This document shows positions 12,105 to 25,112 of a stretch of DNA of 64,000 bases, one piece after another. Made by a program: the position numbers and the translations under genes. This DNA is from Auriscalpium vulgare (lineage: Eukaryota > Basidiomycota > Agaricomycetes > Russulales > Auriscalpiaceae), in assembly GCA_019915015.1 (NCBI GenBank), contig JAHBBC010000018.1, positions 62,001-126,000 on the forward strand. Reading direction: 5' to 3'. The notes under the pieces are model-generated. The model made no database searches. It saw only the letters and a program-made list of their open reading frames with translations, and was not told the DNA's origin. Each line of letters begins with the position of its first letter. The stretch's first letter is position 1.

Positions 12105-15100
12105 ATGGCGTCGAATAAATCCAACAAGCTGGCATTCTTGTCTATGCCAGCGCCAGCGTCTTATGTCGCTGGTCTAGGTCGCGGGTGAGTCTACTTTTAC
12201 ATCAAGTTGCCCGCATGCTCACATTCCGTGCAGTGCATCAGGTTTCACGACACGTTCAGATATTGGCCCCGCACGAGACGGTCCTTCGGCAGAAGTTGTT
12301 GCGTATGTTCTATCTCATTGCAAGGTGGCGTACCGTGCTCAACGCTACGCTGATAGGGAAGCGCAAGCGAAGCGCGGCGAGGAGGCAGAGGTCGACCCAG
12401 AGCAGTTCCAGGACCCCGACAACGAGTACGGCCTCTTCGCAGGGACAACATACGAGGCGGACGACGAGGAGGCCGACAAAATCTACGATGTTGTCGACCA
12501 GAACATGGACGCAAGGCGGCGCGCGCGCAGGTGCGTCTAGTGCCGGTTAGTCTGTCCTTTCTTCCCTCGCTCACTCGTTTCATCTTTCCTCGCATCCCTT
12601 GCTGCGCAGAGAAGCACGTGAAGAAGCCGAACTCGCCAAGCATCGTGCTGAACGCCCCAAGATCCAGCAGCAATTCGCAGACCTCAAGCGCGGGCTGTCG
12701 TCTGTCACGGACGCCGAGTGGGAGGGCATCCCAGAGGTCGGGAACCTGACGCGAAAGAAACGGCGGCGAGACGAACGCACGTTTGTGGTGCCAGACAGTG
12801 TGCTGGTGGGTGACCGCGCGAAGGGGGAGTACGAGAACGCTCTGGATCCAATGCAGCAGGAGGTGCGTCTGCGCTATTTTGTCGTACGCTATTACTGCTC
12901 CTGACTAGGTCCCAAATTCCAAACTCCAGACTGGTGGACTGGAAACACCGGCAGATTCGGGTACGCTCACAAATTTCGTTGAAATTGGCCAAGCACGAGA
13001 CAAGATTTTGTCGCTCAAGCTCGATCAAGTACGCTCTCCTGTTCCCATTGTCTACCCAACTAATTGCTTTTCCAGATATCTGGCACAGCCACGACTTCCG
13101 GCTCTGCCACCTCCGTTGACCCAAAAGGCTACCTCACGTCCCTCGACAGCGTCATCATAAAGTCGGATGCCGAGATCGGTGACATCAAGCGTGCACGCAT
13201 GCTCTTCGACTCGCTCGTCAAGTCAAACCCAAAGCACGCTCCCGGGTGGATCGCGGCGGCCGCACTTGAGGAGCACGCGGGTCGCATGGTTGCTGCGCGG
13301 AAGCTCATCAAGCTGGGTTGCGAGCAATGTCCGAAGAGCGAGGATGTGTGGCTAGAGGCGGCGAGGCTGCATGTAAGTGGTCCTTTACCTTTGTCTGTCT
13401 TTGACTGAAGTGAGGCGTAGCAAAACTCGGACGCGAAAGTCATACTGGCGAATGCGGTGCAGCATGTGGGACAGAGCGTGAAGATTTGGCTGGCAGCGTC
13501 GGATTTGGAACAGGATGTAAAAGCGAAGAAGCGCGTGCTACGGAAAGGTGCGCATCATATCTGCACTCTACTGGTACATTGCCACTGACAGGCTACGTAG
13601 CCCTGGAACACATACCCAACTCCGTCCGATTATGGAAGGAAACCGTGAACCTCGAGTCCTCCGCCGCCGACGCCCGCATCCTCCTCGCCCGCGCCGTCGA
13701 AGTCATCCCACTATCTGTCGAACTCTGGCTCGCCCTCGCGCGTCTCGAGACCCCCGACAAGGCTAAAGCCGTGCTGAACAAGGCGCGCAAAGCCGTCCCC
13801 ACGTCGCACGAGATCTGGATTGCCGCTGGCCGCCTGCTCGAGCAGGAGGCCTACGCGCCGGAGAAATCCGAGGCAGAGCGCGAGAAGGAGCTTAGCGTCG
13901 TCGACAGGACAATCGAGGAGGCTGTGAAGCAGCTGCGGCGACACCAGGTGCTGCTCACGCGCGAGCAGTGGCTGAAGGAGGCGGAGCGCTGCGAGAGCGA
14001 GGGCTCGCCGCGCACATGCGAGGCCATCGTCAAGGCCACCGTGCACATGGACATCGAGGAGGAGGACCGGCTCGACACGTGGCTGGGCGACGCGGAGAGC
14101 GCGGCCTCGCGGGGGCGCGTCGACAGCGCGCGCGCGATCCTCGCGTACGCGCTGCGCGTGTTCCCGGACAAGCGCGAGCTGTGGCGCCGCGCGGCGGACC
14201 TGGAGAAGGCGCACGGTACGCGCGCGTCGCTCGACGCAATCCTCGAGCGCGCGGTCCACCACTGCCCGCAGGTCGAAGTGCTCTGGCTCATGTGGGCCAA
14301 GGAAAAGTGGCTCGGCGGCGACGTGCCGCGCGCGCGCGAGGTGCTCGAGAAGGCATTCGTCGCGAACCCCGAGAGTGAGCAGATCTGGCTCGCCGCGGTG
14401 AAGCTGGAGGCGGAGAACGGGGAGCTGGGCGTCGCGAGGGAGCTGCTGGTGCGCGCGCGGACGGTCGCAGATACTGAGCGGGTATGTGTATTGCTTGCCT
14501 TCTGACCGACATCGCTGATCGAGACCTCGTAGATATGGATGAAATCTGCGGTGTTCGAACGACAAAATGGACAAAGTGATCTTGCCCTGGAGACCTTATC
14601 GCTGGCGCTGAAGAAGTTCCCGAAGTTCGCAAAGCTGTACATGATCAAGGGCCAGATCCACCAGGCGCGCAAGAACTATTCCGCTGCGCGCGCAGCCTTC
14701 GCCGCCGGCCTCAAAGCCGTGCCAAAAGACACCACCCTCTGGGTGCTCGCGAGCCGGCTCGAGGAGGCCGACGGCAAGAGCATCCGTGCCCGAGCGCTCC
14801 TCGAGAGAGCGCGCCTCGTGAACCCCAAGACAGACGTGCTCTGGGCAGAGGCGGTCGGCGTCGAGGAGCGCGCCGGTGCCCCCGCGCAGGCCAAGACGAT
14901 GCTGGCACGGGGGCTGCAGGAGTGCCCCGAATCCGGCCTGCTGTGGTCGCTCGCGATCTGGGCGGAGCCGCGCCCGTCACGCAAGGCGAAGAGCGTCGAT
15001 GCGCTGAAGCGGTGCCAGGACGACGCGACGGTGATCTGCACCGTCGCGCGCCTGTTCTGGGCGGAGCGCAAGGTCGAGAAGGCGCGCCAGTGGTTCGCGC

Positions 15101-15324
15101 GCGCGGTCGGCGCGGACGCGGATCTGGGCGACGCGTGGGCGTGGTGGCTCAAGTTCGAGCGCGTGCATGGGACGGCGGAGCATAGGGAGGAGGTCGTGGC
15201 GCGGTGTGTGGCGGCGGAGCCGCATCATGGGAGGGTATGGCAGGCAGTGGCGAAGGACGATGCGAACCGGGGGCGGTCGACGAGCGAGATCTTGGAGCTG
15301 GTTGCTGCGCTGCTAACACAGTGA
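12105..15324 (+). CDS. PRP6: Pre-mRNA-splicing factor PRP6 (U4/U6.U5 tri-snRNP)
   Basis: Nine exons (12105-12184, 12234-12302, 12357-12530, 12610-12862, 12909-13028, 13076-13372, 13421-13547, 13601-14481, 14533-15324) join in frame to 930 residues, the size expected for PRP6 (Prp1 in fission yeast). The N-terminal PRP1_N domain is plain: '[19 protein letters not shown]' then '[17 protein letters not shown]'. The rest is a long array of HAT/TPR-type helical repeats with recurring W-x-x-A-A/L-x-L-E units, e.g. '[13 protein letters not shown]' and '[10 protein letters not shown]'. In the spliceosome PRP6 bridges U5 and U4/U6 snRNPs in the nucleus. All introns are 46-78 nt GT-AG. Nothing suggests damage. 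This is one of the safest assignments in the window. Confidence 0.96.
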
Positions 15325-15978
15325 GCGGATTGTGCTTCGAGTTTGTATAACCCTTTGCTGTACCACCAGTGCTGTCTTAGCGACTTTCTTTCTTTCGTTC
15401 TCATTCTATTTTGAAAGGACATCTGGGACGACAACTGCCTTGATGGCGCTTCAAATGGCTCTCACCGAAGTCTGCACCGTATAGAAAATCCTTTCATCTC
15501 ACCAACCAACTCGCGAGTAGTCTCCGTTGCCGACCCTGCGCGGAAGACGTACTCGTGAGCGTCTCGCCATCAACGTGTCGCTCTCGCCATCAGCGACTTT
15601 GTCAAGACTTGCTCCATCGGATCGGCCACCGAGCCTCATTCCATGGCGCCCATCGCTACCGTAGCTGGTAGTAGTACTTAGTAGTCGTCTAGCTTCGCCC
15701 GCCTTTTTACTGCCGCAGTCCCAGAGCAAGGGCTTGCCCTGAGTGTAATGGTAGGTTTCCTCTGCCTCCTCGTGAGTCGTCTCTACAACTTTAATGTCAA
15801 GATTTGACAACCGGCGCTTCTCGATGCTAGCCGAAGATTTAGTTGATCAACACACGCGCGCGCGATATGTTGAAACGGAATACACACTGATACACAAGCG
15901 TCTATGTATAATCAACTCTTCTACCTGGCAGGGGACTGACAGGGCGTCCCATTTCCCTCCTGGAGAGCTACGGTCGCC
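15325..15978. other. Intergenic region, with family promoter of copy C
   Basis: No gene was recognised. The right half (about 15795-15978) resembles the sequence upstream of copy E (about 56560-56709): both contain 'AACCGGCG', a 'TTTAGTTGATCA' stretch, 'GATACACAAGCGTCTA' and 'CTGGCAGGGGACT'. A shorter echo ('AGCCGAAGATT') sits upstream of copy D. This shared block is therefore likely to be promoter and 5' leader sequence that was duplicated with the genes. Confidence 0.5.
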
Positions 15979-18900
15979 ATGTCCCTCTCTCGCTTTTTCC
16001 ACAACATCAGCCATCCCAAACTCAAGAGGGGGCACTCGGCCGACGAACTTGGGCGACCAGGCAAGTCGTCATCAACATCTCCTGATTCGGCACCTCGGCG
16101 GCCGGGTCCTCGTGCTTTGACAACCCCTGGCGATCCCGGGTTGCTCGGCTTGAGCACGTCGTCTACGCTGCGCACCTCGTCGCCGCTATTGGCCGGGAAT
16201 GAGCCTACGTCTGCAGAAGGCTACGTCGCCAGCCCCAGAGCAATTTCGCCGGACACAGCGGCCGAGTCAGCGGACAGTGACACCGCACCACCGGTAGGCG
16301 CATTCACATCGACTCTTGCTGTTGCTTGGGAGCAAGTGAGGAAGGGCCCTGAAAGCTCTCCGGGCGGTTCTCGGGTGGTTAATGCTGCCGGTATGTACGT
16401 CGTTGCTTCGTCCGCGCGAGTTGTGAGTCACACCGTTTGCAGAGGACAATGTGGCCGCGGCTCTCGACGTCAAAAATACATATGCACCACTCGTGACGGC
16501 AGCTGTGACCGTTTTTGAGGACAGTGGTATCGCTCAGCACATAGAAGATGGAATCGATCACTTCTTCGAGGGCATGCCAGTCTTCATGAACGCTCTCGAT
16601 GCTGTCGCGGAGGTGCATCCGTTCATTGCAGGTACGTGTCCCAAAAATGCTTCTTGGCTGGCATTGACGAGTACCGCTGGTCCGTAGTCGCCGTCATGGC
16701 TTTCAAGACTGTGTATACGCTCGAGGTGAAGCGGCGGGGCAATGAGAAGAAAGTCATCGCTCTATACGTGGAGATGAAGGACATGATGGCCGTTCTGCTC
16801 CAGTAAGAGGATGTGCCTTCCTGATGCTCGTGCATCCTCACCAAGCTTTCGCTGTCAGACTGCAGGACATTCGAGACGAGAAAATTGTCGCACCGGACAA
16901 GACCACCATCGAAGATCGCCTGAAGAGTCTCGTCGAAAAGACCGCGGAGGACATCAAAGCATGCTCGAACGCCTGCGACACGTATTGCAAGAAGAAACTG
17001 CTTGCCAAAGTCTTTCAGGGCCCGCTCTGGGACACCAAACTTCTTTCATTTGTCGACGTGTTCGAGAAGCGGCGCACCGCGATCGAATTTGCGCTCTCCA
17101 TCCACACCACAGAGACTTTGGAGGCGATGACCGCCAAGCTCAGCAATGTCGACAACTCGACAAAACAGGTCAATGCAAAGTGCGTCTTCATTATATGTAC
17201 GGGGTTATGGCCGCAGGGATGACCGCGCATTAGGATCGACGTCTTGATGACGATGTTTGAAACTCTCGTCAGCAAGGAGCAGAAGACGGTTGCCGAGATA
17301 GTTGCAGCCAACGGTGGTGCGAAAGCTGTTCGCAATAATGACAAGATGCTCGCGACGCTCGATGGTGCGGTGGCAAAGGCCACACAGGAGTCGGAGATTC
17401 GATCCACTGGACCTGCCGCGCTGGAAGAATTGAGGGACGACCTCATGGACGATCCAGAATCCGCCGTCGCCAAGAACATGGTTGTATTTTCGCGCAAGTT
17501 CGAAATCCAGAAACGGCAGATCATCGATGAGATCGCGCTTGTCGTGCGGCGAGAGACCGACCGGATTATTCAAGAGGTGAAGACGGGCGCTCATGATCGA
17601 ATTCTTGACAAGGTCAGTTCGAGCTGCGCTGATTCAACTCGTGCGCTCCTCTGACGTGTGCACTGTAGTCGATTCACGACATTTGGAAGGAGATGGTGAT
17701 TTTCAGTCACTCTCTCCGGAAAATGTATTCGAAGCTGACATCTGCGACAGGGTTGGCGCGGCAATGTGAAGGCACGCCACTTCGTACTGGCCCTTCGAGA
17801 CTACTACCTGGAGAAGATGCAGGACGAGGCGCCGAAGATCAAGGGCATCACCGTTATGAAGGACGACAGAACTGATACGGACGCATGGGCTATCAAATTT
17901 ATCGATGTCGTGCACCTGCAGCGCATCCTGGAGGCATTTGACGACGACGCCTCAGGGTTCATCACAGTCAGCGAAATGAATCGCTTCACAAGCGGCCGCC
18001 CGATAGACTGGAGGTAGGCTTTGGAACGTCCTGTTTGTCATTGACGACTCATCTGCGCGTAGTCTACCTCATTGGATTGCGTACTGGGCAATAGGTATGC
18101 TTTGAAGAACTGCGCATTGTCGGGCATGTAACTGACGTGATGTAGGATGGCGTTCGACTATCATCAACTACGCCAACAAAATAGAGATGTTATTCTCGAA
18201 GATGGAATCAGTTCATGCGAAGCTGCTCCCAGCCAACAGACAGCCGGTTGATCAATATGACTCGTCGGTATGGGACGCCGTTCACCTTCTGTCAGCAACC
18301 GTCAAGAATGCGCAGATCGGTCCTCACCAAGACAAGTTCGCGAAGTACGTCGAGGCGGAAGAGAACCGCCTCCGCGAGAATCTGAAAGCGGTCGATTTTT
18401 ACATCGATGACGACAACACCCTTACCCTCATAACCGGCATCGGGCGCATCGAGAAAGTAAGTACAACAGCTCAATGCATGGCTCCTCGAAAACGAATTGA
18501 CAAGCCTGGCTGTCAGACGGCATTTCCTCTGATTTACCTGCTGCTCGAGCGCCACTACGAAATCATGAAGATTGGAACAACGAAGGTACTCTCTCCTCGT
18601 GAAATCATCCATGCGGGCAACAGTATCATACATGTCTCGAATGCTCTGAGAATTCGCACGAGGGATCTACAAAGTAAATTTCCTATGCGCTGTGATGCTC
18701 GAGGAGCATCCTTTGACTTTTGATCTCAGATATTTTTACGCAGCAGAAGATGGATGTTGCCAAGCACTTCGAAAGCTTTGCATGCGGTGTGGTGAGTCGG
18801 ATATCATTTCGACCGTCTATCCGTTAGCTGACCAAACTACAGTTCAAGTACTTTTATAAAGAGAGCGACCTCTGGACGCCCGAATACCTGAAGAGTCTAG

Positions 18901-20708
18901 GGTCAGACTTCGTCCCGTACGACGGGTCCAAGGAAGAGCTGAAGCCGGATGAGATTCTCCGGTTTCCGTTTCAGGACGAGCTCGCCCTCGACGTCCGCGC
19001 ATATCAGTACCACATACACATGGAACCCAAGGAGCATCTGCACGCTTCGGTCGAAGCTGACGCTACGGTCGCGGCCCCGCTGAAAGACATGTGAGTCGCC
19101 CTATCTTCACCTGATTTCCCCATTTCAAGCCTTTTAGCTTGGGCCAATGGTATGGAGCCCACTACTTGGAGGATGAACGCAGGGGACGTAGCGGAGAAAG
19201 TCTGGAAGCCATCACGCTGACAGCTGGTGACGGCGAAGGCAACATCAAAGGCACGGGGTATAGCTGCAAGGGCCATTTCGACATCGAGGGCACCTGCATG
19301 ACCAACGCTGAGGGCGCGACAGAAGTCTCATTCGCGCTGACATTTGGAGGCACCCACTGGACTTAACTTGTCTTCCAGGGTCAACTCCACCGAGACAGCG
19401 ATACTATGTCGGGCAATTGGGCAGCCTCCCGCACTCCGACGGAAAGCATGGGTCTATTGGTGTACAAGAAGAACGTGGCACTAGAACATCTTGCTTTCTA
19501 CCCTCCTCCCTGGGCGCTCAAGGAGAACAGGGCCCGCGCTCTGTGGACGTTCGCCATTGAATCTATTCGTCTTGACATCCGGCGCGCGCGCTGGTCATGG
19601 ACGTACTTCAAGGAGCGCAGGGACACATGGAAGATATACTCGACTTATTTTCTCCGATGGATGTACTGCGGAACGCCTCTGACTGATGAGGAGACAGCCC
19701 AACTCGGCAATCTGGGCCTGCGCATAATTCCTTCGGACGCGTGCTTTTATGGTTCGCGGGTCGAACGAATCAAAGCGACGACAGCCATTCATGAGTACGT
19801 CTGTGTCCTCATCGAGTTCTCGTCGTCGTCGTTGTCTCTTGCATTGCTGACCATCTGTTTCTTGCTCAGGAATGCATGGTGCGACGTCTGTGACGGGCGT
19901 ATCGGAGGAGCGCGGATAATTTGCCTCGACTGTGACGTCAAGAAGGACAGCACTTTCAACACCCTGGACCTGTGCGATTCCGAGAGCTGCGTTAATTCCG
20001 TTGTAACGGTTGAGACGCGAAGCGATCTGCCGGCCCCACATCTGCCGACTCATCACGTCTTCAAAGTGCGCACCACGATCCTCGGGCGTCAGCTCGGGAA
20101 GTTGGACAGGAAAGCAAGGGAGAGTCTGAAGGAGGTCGAGCCCTTGTGTGTCCTGCTCTCCGCGAGAAAGGCGGCAGGCGAGGCAACGGCAACACCTGGG
20201 TCGTCGTCGTCGGCTTTACAGCAAGCACAGGCTCCCCGACCAATGTCTCAGGCGTCGAAGCGCTTGTCAACTGCGACGACAGCTACAAACGTGGAAGAGA
20301 ACCCGGTGCCAAGCTGCGGTGTTTGCAATGGGATGCTCGCCTTACCTTGCTGGTGCTGTTTCCACTGCAACGGCGGTGCGTCTTCGGCCACCACTCCTGC
20401 ATTTTTGAACACGCAGCTGACTCTAATTCACTGCCGCAGACAAGCTATATATTTGCAAAGCTTGCGACGACAAGGGCGTACCGAAGCTGAAAGACCATCC
20501 AGAGCATACCGAGGAGCACGCCCTCGTCCGCTGTCAAGAAGCCATTCCGACGGAGGAGAAGGTGTCCGTAGAGCAGCGTCTTTCGACCTTGGAGAATCGC
20601 ATGGGAAACATTGAGGATCGCATGGGCAAGATCGAGCAGGTTCTGCTCCACGTTGCGGAGGTGTTAAAAACGGAGAACAAGACGGCCAACATCACTTTAC
20701 CTGCGTAG
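15979..20708 (+). pseudogene. EF-hand/ZZ-finger/coiled-coil family, copy C with in-frame stop
   Basis: Copy C has all parts of the family. It starts at ATG 15979 (MSLSRFFHN) and has helical segments, an EF-hand (loop 17940-17975), a beta-rich exon from about 19138, a ZZ-like finger, a second Cys finger and a C-terminal coiled coil ending at TAG 20706-20708. Inside the beta-rich exon a TAA at 19364-19366 interrupts the frame. Copies B and D read 'GGTQWRNFFFKG' where C reads 'GGTHWT', stop, 'LVFQG'. The frame continues unchanged for hundreds of codons afterwards, so a single recent nonsense change explains it. No splice site nearby would remove the stop. The result is either a pseudogene or a truncated product that keeps the EF-hand but loses both zinc fingers and the coiled coil. 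Confidence 0.8.
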
Positions 20709-20747
20709 TTGTACTACCATATACCTGCATTACAGGCTAGATACCAT

Positions 20748-20893
20748 TTACTTCACATTAGGCTTGCTTGCCGTGTCAAAAACACTCCTTAGCATGTTGC
20801 CGATGCCCATATAGAGACCACCAGGAAGGGCAGCAGGCACGCCGCGCGCGTGCTTCTGGCGAAGGTTGCCAGACGAGACGGCCTTCATAAAGC
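20748..20893 (-). pseudogene. Orphan C-terminal exon, unrecognised
   Basis: On the minus strand, after an acceptor-like 'TTACCTAG', an open stretch of about 47 codons reads 'FMKAVSSGNLRQKHARG' and later 'GGLYMGIGNMLRSVFDTASK' before a TAA at 20750-20748. The composition looks coding, but no matching upstream exon was found. It is probably the last exon of a gene that was lost or rearranged when copy C arrived. It could also be chance. Confidence 0.3.
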
Positions 20894-22064
20894 CTAGGTA
20901 ACCAGTCTAGTAGCCTAGACGTTCGGATCCGGACAAGTCATACATACATAACATAGGCTGTGGATAGTCGAAGCCTATCCAGGACCATCCTACATGAACA
21001 ACTGCATTCAGATATTGCCTCTGTGACACATGGTACGCAAGTTCGGCAGGGCGGAGACTTCACAGCAGCCAGCATTGACTTGGGCATCTTGTGCACGACC
21101 GTGGGCCGGTTCATTGAGGACACTGGGAGTGGTAGAGACTTGAGGTAGAACGGTGCCGCGCCACTTACCATGCTAAAATAAGGTCGTGAGAAACACCTGC
21201 CATTTCAAGTGACCTCAAAATTCTCCAGCTTAGATCAATCATCGGATTCGTAGTCGTTCAACGAACTCCCCATAGACATTACAATCCTCCTAAATGTCCG
21301 ACACTGCGGTCGCAATGCTTCCGGGATCAAACAGCCTCTCCTGGTGGCCTTCGACTCGAGTGGCGCGCGACTCTCCGAGTCAGCGACCGGACGTCTGATT
21401 TCAAAGTTTAGTTTGGGGCAGCCTGAGGAAGGGCAGGACTCGTTCTGGCCGGGTTTGGGCTGGGTGGCTAATCCCGTACACACAGCGACTTTTTCTCTCA
21501 GCATGCCTTGGCAAGAGCTCGGCAACCGCAGCACTACACTCAAATACCTCAGGCTTCAGGACCATTGCTGTGACGACCGCGCTCAGCTCGCCTTGCCATT
21601 CGAGTCAAAACCCGAAACACCTATACTTATAACCGGTGATTTACTGCGGCGCATCCTTGCCAAGCTCGTGTGCATTCCGCTCGTCATACGTTCGGTCAGT
21701 GACGGGCGCTCCGCAGCACGCACATATGTCCCAAGACGCGCAGTCGTTGGCGACCTATTGTGAATGGCGTCTATACATGCGTCGGGATGCTTGGCCAAGG
21801 GTCTATCTTTGGATCTACACAGCTTGCTTGTGCTCTCGCCTCGGAGAGCTGACAGGTCGGGATTGGCATTTGATCGCAGCGGCACCGCTTGATGCTCAGC
21901 ACCATTGTCGCACCCGTCGTTTCACTCGGCAGGTGCTCGCGTTACTTGGCGCGCGCAGCAGCAAGCAACGCACGATGACATTGTGCATCCTGCCAGGTAT
22001 AAATGCTGGAAGGGGGTGTTGTGGACCGTCATCAACAACTATTCCCCTCGACCGCTTTCATAAC
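20894..22064. other. Intergenic region upstream of actin
   Basis: About 1.2 kb without a recognisable gene. Open frames here have no family features. The last few hundred bases, including the pyrimidine-rich stretch before ATG 22065, presumably hold the actin promoter and leader, but I could not point to a convincing TATA box. Confidence 0.5.
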
Positions 22065-23566
22065 ATGGACGACGAAATCACTGCTATCGTAAGTGCGCCC
22101 GCTTTTTTCGTTTTGTCAAGGCTTACAGACTCCTGCAGGTTATCGACAATGGCTCTGGCATGTGTAAGGCCGGTTGTGAGTAATTACTTTCCCTCATGAC
22201 GACCCAGTTTGGCTGACTGCGTTTGTCTAGTTGCCGGTGAGTGAGCCCAAACGCGATTGTGTATGCCTGAGCTAATATGATTCAAGGCGACGATGCACCT
22301 CGCGCCGTGTTCCCGTACGTGCCGATGTGATCGCTCGCTGCACGATACTCAACCGAATGTTCCCCAGCTCCATTGTTGGCCGCCCCCGCCACCAAGGCGT
22401 CATGGTGGGCATGAACTACAAGGACTCGTTCGTGGGCGATGAAGCGCAGGCCAAGCGCGGCATCCTCACGCTCAAATACCCCATCGAGCACGGCATCGTG
22501 ACCAACTGGGACGATATGGAGAAGATCTGGCACCACACGTTCTACAACGAGCTGCGCGTCGCCCCCGAGGAGCACCCCGTGCTGCTCACTGAGGCGCCAC
22601 TTAACCCCAAGGCGAATCGGGAGAAGATGACGCAGATCATGTTCGAGACGTTCAACGCGCCCGCGTTCTACGTGCAGATTCAGGCCGTACTCTCGCTGTA
22701 CGCGAGCGGGCGCACGACGGGCATCGTGCTCGACTCGGGCGACGGCGTCTCGCACACCGTCCCGATCTACGAGGGCTTCGCGCTCCCGCATGCGATCCAG
22801 CGCCTTGATCTGGCGGGCCGCGACATCACAGGCCTCTTGGTGAAGAATTTGACGGAGCGCGGGTACCAGTTCAGAACCAGCGCGGAACGCGAGGTCGTCC
22901 GTGATATCAAGGAGAAGCTGTGCTATGTCGCTTTGGACTTCGAGCAGGAACTGCAAACTGCGGCGACCTCGTCTGCTCTGGAGAAGTCCTACGAACTCCC
23001 GGATGGGCAGGTCATCACGATAGGCAATGAGCGGTAAGTGGACCAAGCTTTGGCGTCAGGATGTGCCTCTGATATTCGTCCCAATGCAGCTTCCGTGCCC
23101 CCGAGGCCCTCTTCCAGCCCTCTTTCCTTGGGCTCGAGTCTCCCGGCATCCACGAGACCACGTAAGATCCTCCCCTTCTGGCCCTTGGCTTCCACTAAAA
23201 TTATAATCGTTCCTGAAGGTACAATTCCATCTACAAATGCGATCTCGACATCCGCCGCGACCTCTACGGCAATATCGTGCTCTCCGGTGGGACGACTATG
23301 TTCCCAGGCATCGCGGACCGCATGCAGAAGGAACTCACCGCGCTCGCTCCTTCGAGCATGAAGGTCAAGATCGTCGCGCCGCCGGAGCGCAAGTACTCGG
23401 TGTGGATCGGCGGGTCCATCCTCGCGTCGCTCAGCACGTTCCAGAACCTGTGGTGCACGAAGCAGGAGTATGATGAGAGCGGCCCCGGAATCGTGCATCG
23501 CAGTACGTGTTCGTCGCCTGCGTTCCTGGTCGTATTCTGATCACTAGCTTTGCAGAGTGCTTCTGA
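22065..23566 (+). CDS. Actin, divergent paralog
   Basis: Eight exons (22065-22088, 22139-22175, 22231-22236, 22287-22314, 22368-23033, 23090-23161, 23219-23502, 23556-23566) give exactly 375 residues, the standard actin length. The ends are MDDEITAIV and GIVHRKCF. The nucleotide-binding motifs '[17 protein letters not shown]' and '[15 protein letters not shown]' are present, and the C-terminal third is almost canonical. Exon 3 is only 6 nt (TTGCCG). It is required to rebuild the Gly-Phe-Ala-Gly motif, with a GTGAGT donor on each side. Compared with ordinary fungal actin there are unusual residues, e.g. 'VGMNYKDSF' for the usual 'VGMGQKDSY' and '[15 protein letters not shown]' in subdomain 4. 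This suggests a second, specialised actin rather than the main housekeeping copy. Confidence 0.93.
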
Positions 23567-25112
23567 GTGATGCGGCACTGAGTTTCTGCTGGGAAGGATC
23601 CAGGCGGATTTAGTATGTCTTGACTCGTCACAATTGTTATCCTTTTGCTAGCATCGGGTCTGCTTGATGTAGAGTCGCGAGCGTTCGTTAGCATAGCAGC
23701 CACTGGCACCGTCGGTCCTAGAGCCACAGTTGGTTGCCGAGACTCGGAGATGTGCCAAGCTCGATAGAGTGAGCTAGGCAAAACATGAGGGACATCATCA
23801 ATATTGCTGCAGGAGGTTCCAGGATATACAATTGTGACTGTGCGAACGAACAACTTGGAACAAGCCTGAGGCTGCCTACATGATGAAAAGGCCCAAAGGC
23901 GAGCCTGCGACTCGAGGTAGATCGGCTGAAGACCGCGGTCGCGTGAAGCGTGTGACGTCAGCATGGCCGCGACGCGTCGGGAAAGTCCGAAAGGGCGATT
24001 GCTCTTGCCCTAGACGTCGCCAGCTGCAAAGTCTCAGTTTCGATCCTCTCACCTCCCAGTATGACTTATTTAACGACTAATAACGCTCAGACTTCGGCTG
24101 CTGGCGCGGTTACCAGGCCGTCGGGCTCGCTACGGTTTTGTGCCCGTCCCAGGATCTGGATCGCATACCTCTCAGGCTAATGGCGGCACTATGGGGGCAG
24201 TACTGGGCCGACTGGGGCTCAGCCGACAAGCAATACGAGTGGTCCGGGAGTAGTGCCGACGGGTGCTAGTGCGGCAGTCTGGGTCAGCACGTCCAACGCA
24301 CTTCCACTGTCCAGCGTTGACACAGTACGCGCCGGATATACAGGCGGCTATCGTACGCCACGCTGAGGAGCTCACCAGGATGCATGTCGCACGCATTGCG
24401 GCAGATCAGGCAGCGACGAATCAGGCGCATACACCCACCCCATCTGGTCAGCCTGTAGCGGACACGGCGCTTCCCCCTCCCCCTCATCTCGGCTGAGACG
24501 GAGGTCGAGCTCGCTTTCTATACGCAGAAGATTGATTTCTCCCCGGATATCGCGAAGCTGGTACACTAGAGTGTGTACCTGTCGGTGCATATATTCTCCA
24601 ACGACAACCTCCGGCGTATCGTGGACACATCGGTGAAGTTCTACGCGAAGATGCAGCTGAGTGGGGTCGGGGTCAAATCTATCACACTCAATGCGGAGTT
24701 GCTGGGGAAGGAGGACGCGCTCTCGTCGCTTCAGTGGGTGGAATTGTGGACGACCTACTTAACTTACATCGAATTTGACGGATATATGCGCGCGCTGGGA
24801 AGCACACTTGTTCGAGCTCACAGCTAGGCCGGAGAAGGTCAAGTCGTTCCAGTTGCTGTTGAAATTTGACATGGACATGTGTCATGAGTATTGCCAGCCC
24901 TTTTGAAGCACTCGGAAGTGATCTGGCAGTCCAGGCTTACCAACGAGCGGACTTGGCCGTTGTCAATCGAACACGATATGCATTGCGTACGCTTAATTGG
25001 ACCTTGCGGAGGTTGGAGGGCCGCACCAGCTACCAGTGACGCACAGTTCATTGTAGCCGCGCCAGCGTCGACTCTAGGACACCCGGCATAAGTGATTACT
25101 ACCTAGTACCCC
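23567..25112. other. Gene-poor region with a possible decayed retroelement piece
   Basis: No intact gene is visible. Between about 24080 and 24830 the plus strand has Gly/Ser/Thr-rich open pieces followed by short open frames ('FSNDNLRRIVDTSVKFYAK', then 'LQWVELWTTYLTYIEFDG'), interrupted by stops and frame changes. The flavour is that of a decayed gag or coat-like gene, but no diagnostic motif (zinc knuckle, protease, RT) was seen, so this is only a suggestion. Confidence 0.25.

Noticed and set aside
13711..14672. Long minus-strand open frames across PRP6
   Set aside because: They lie opposite conserved HAT-repeat exons and have no recognisable motif.
22282..23046. 254-codon minus-strand frame opposite actin
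   Set aside because: Shadow of the highly conserved, GC-biased actin exon 5.
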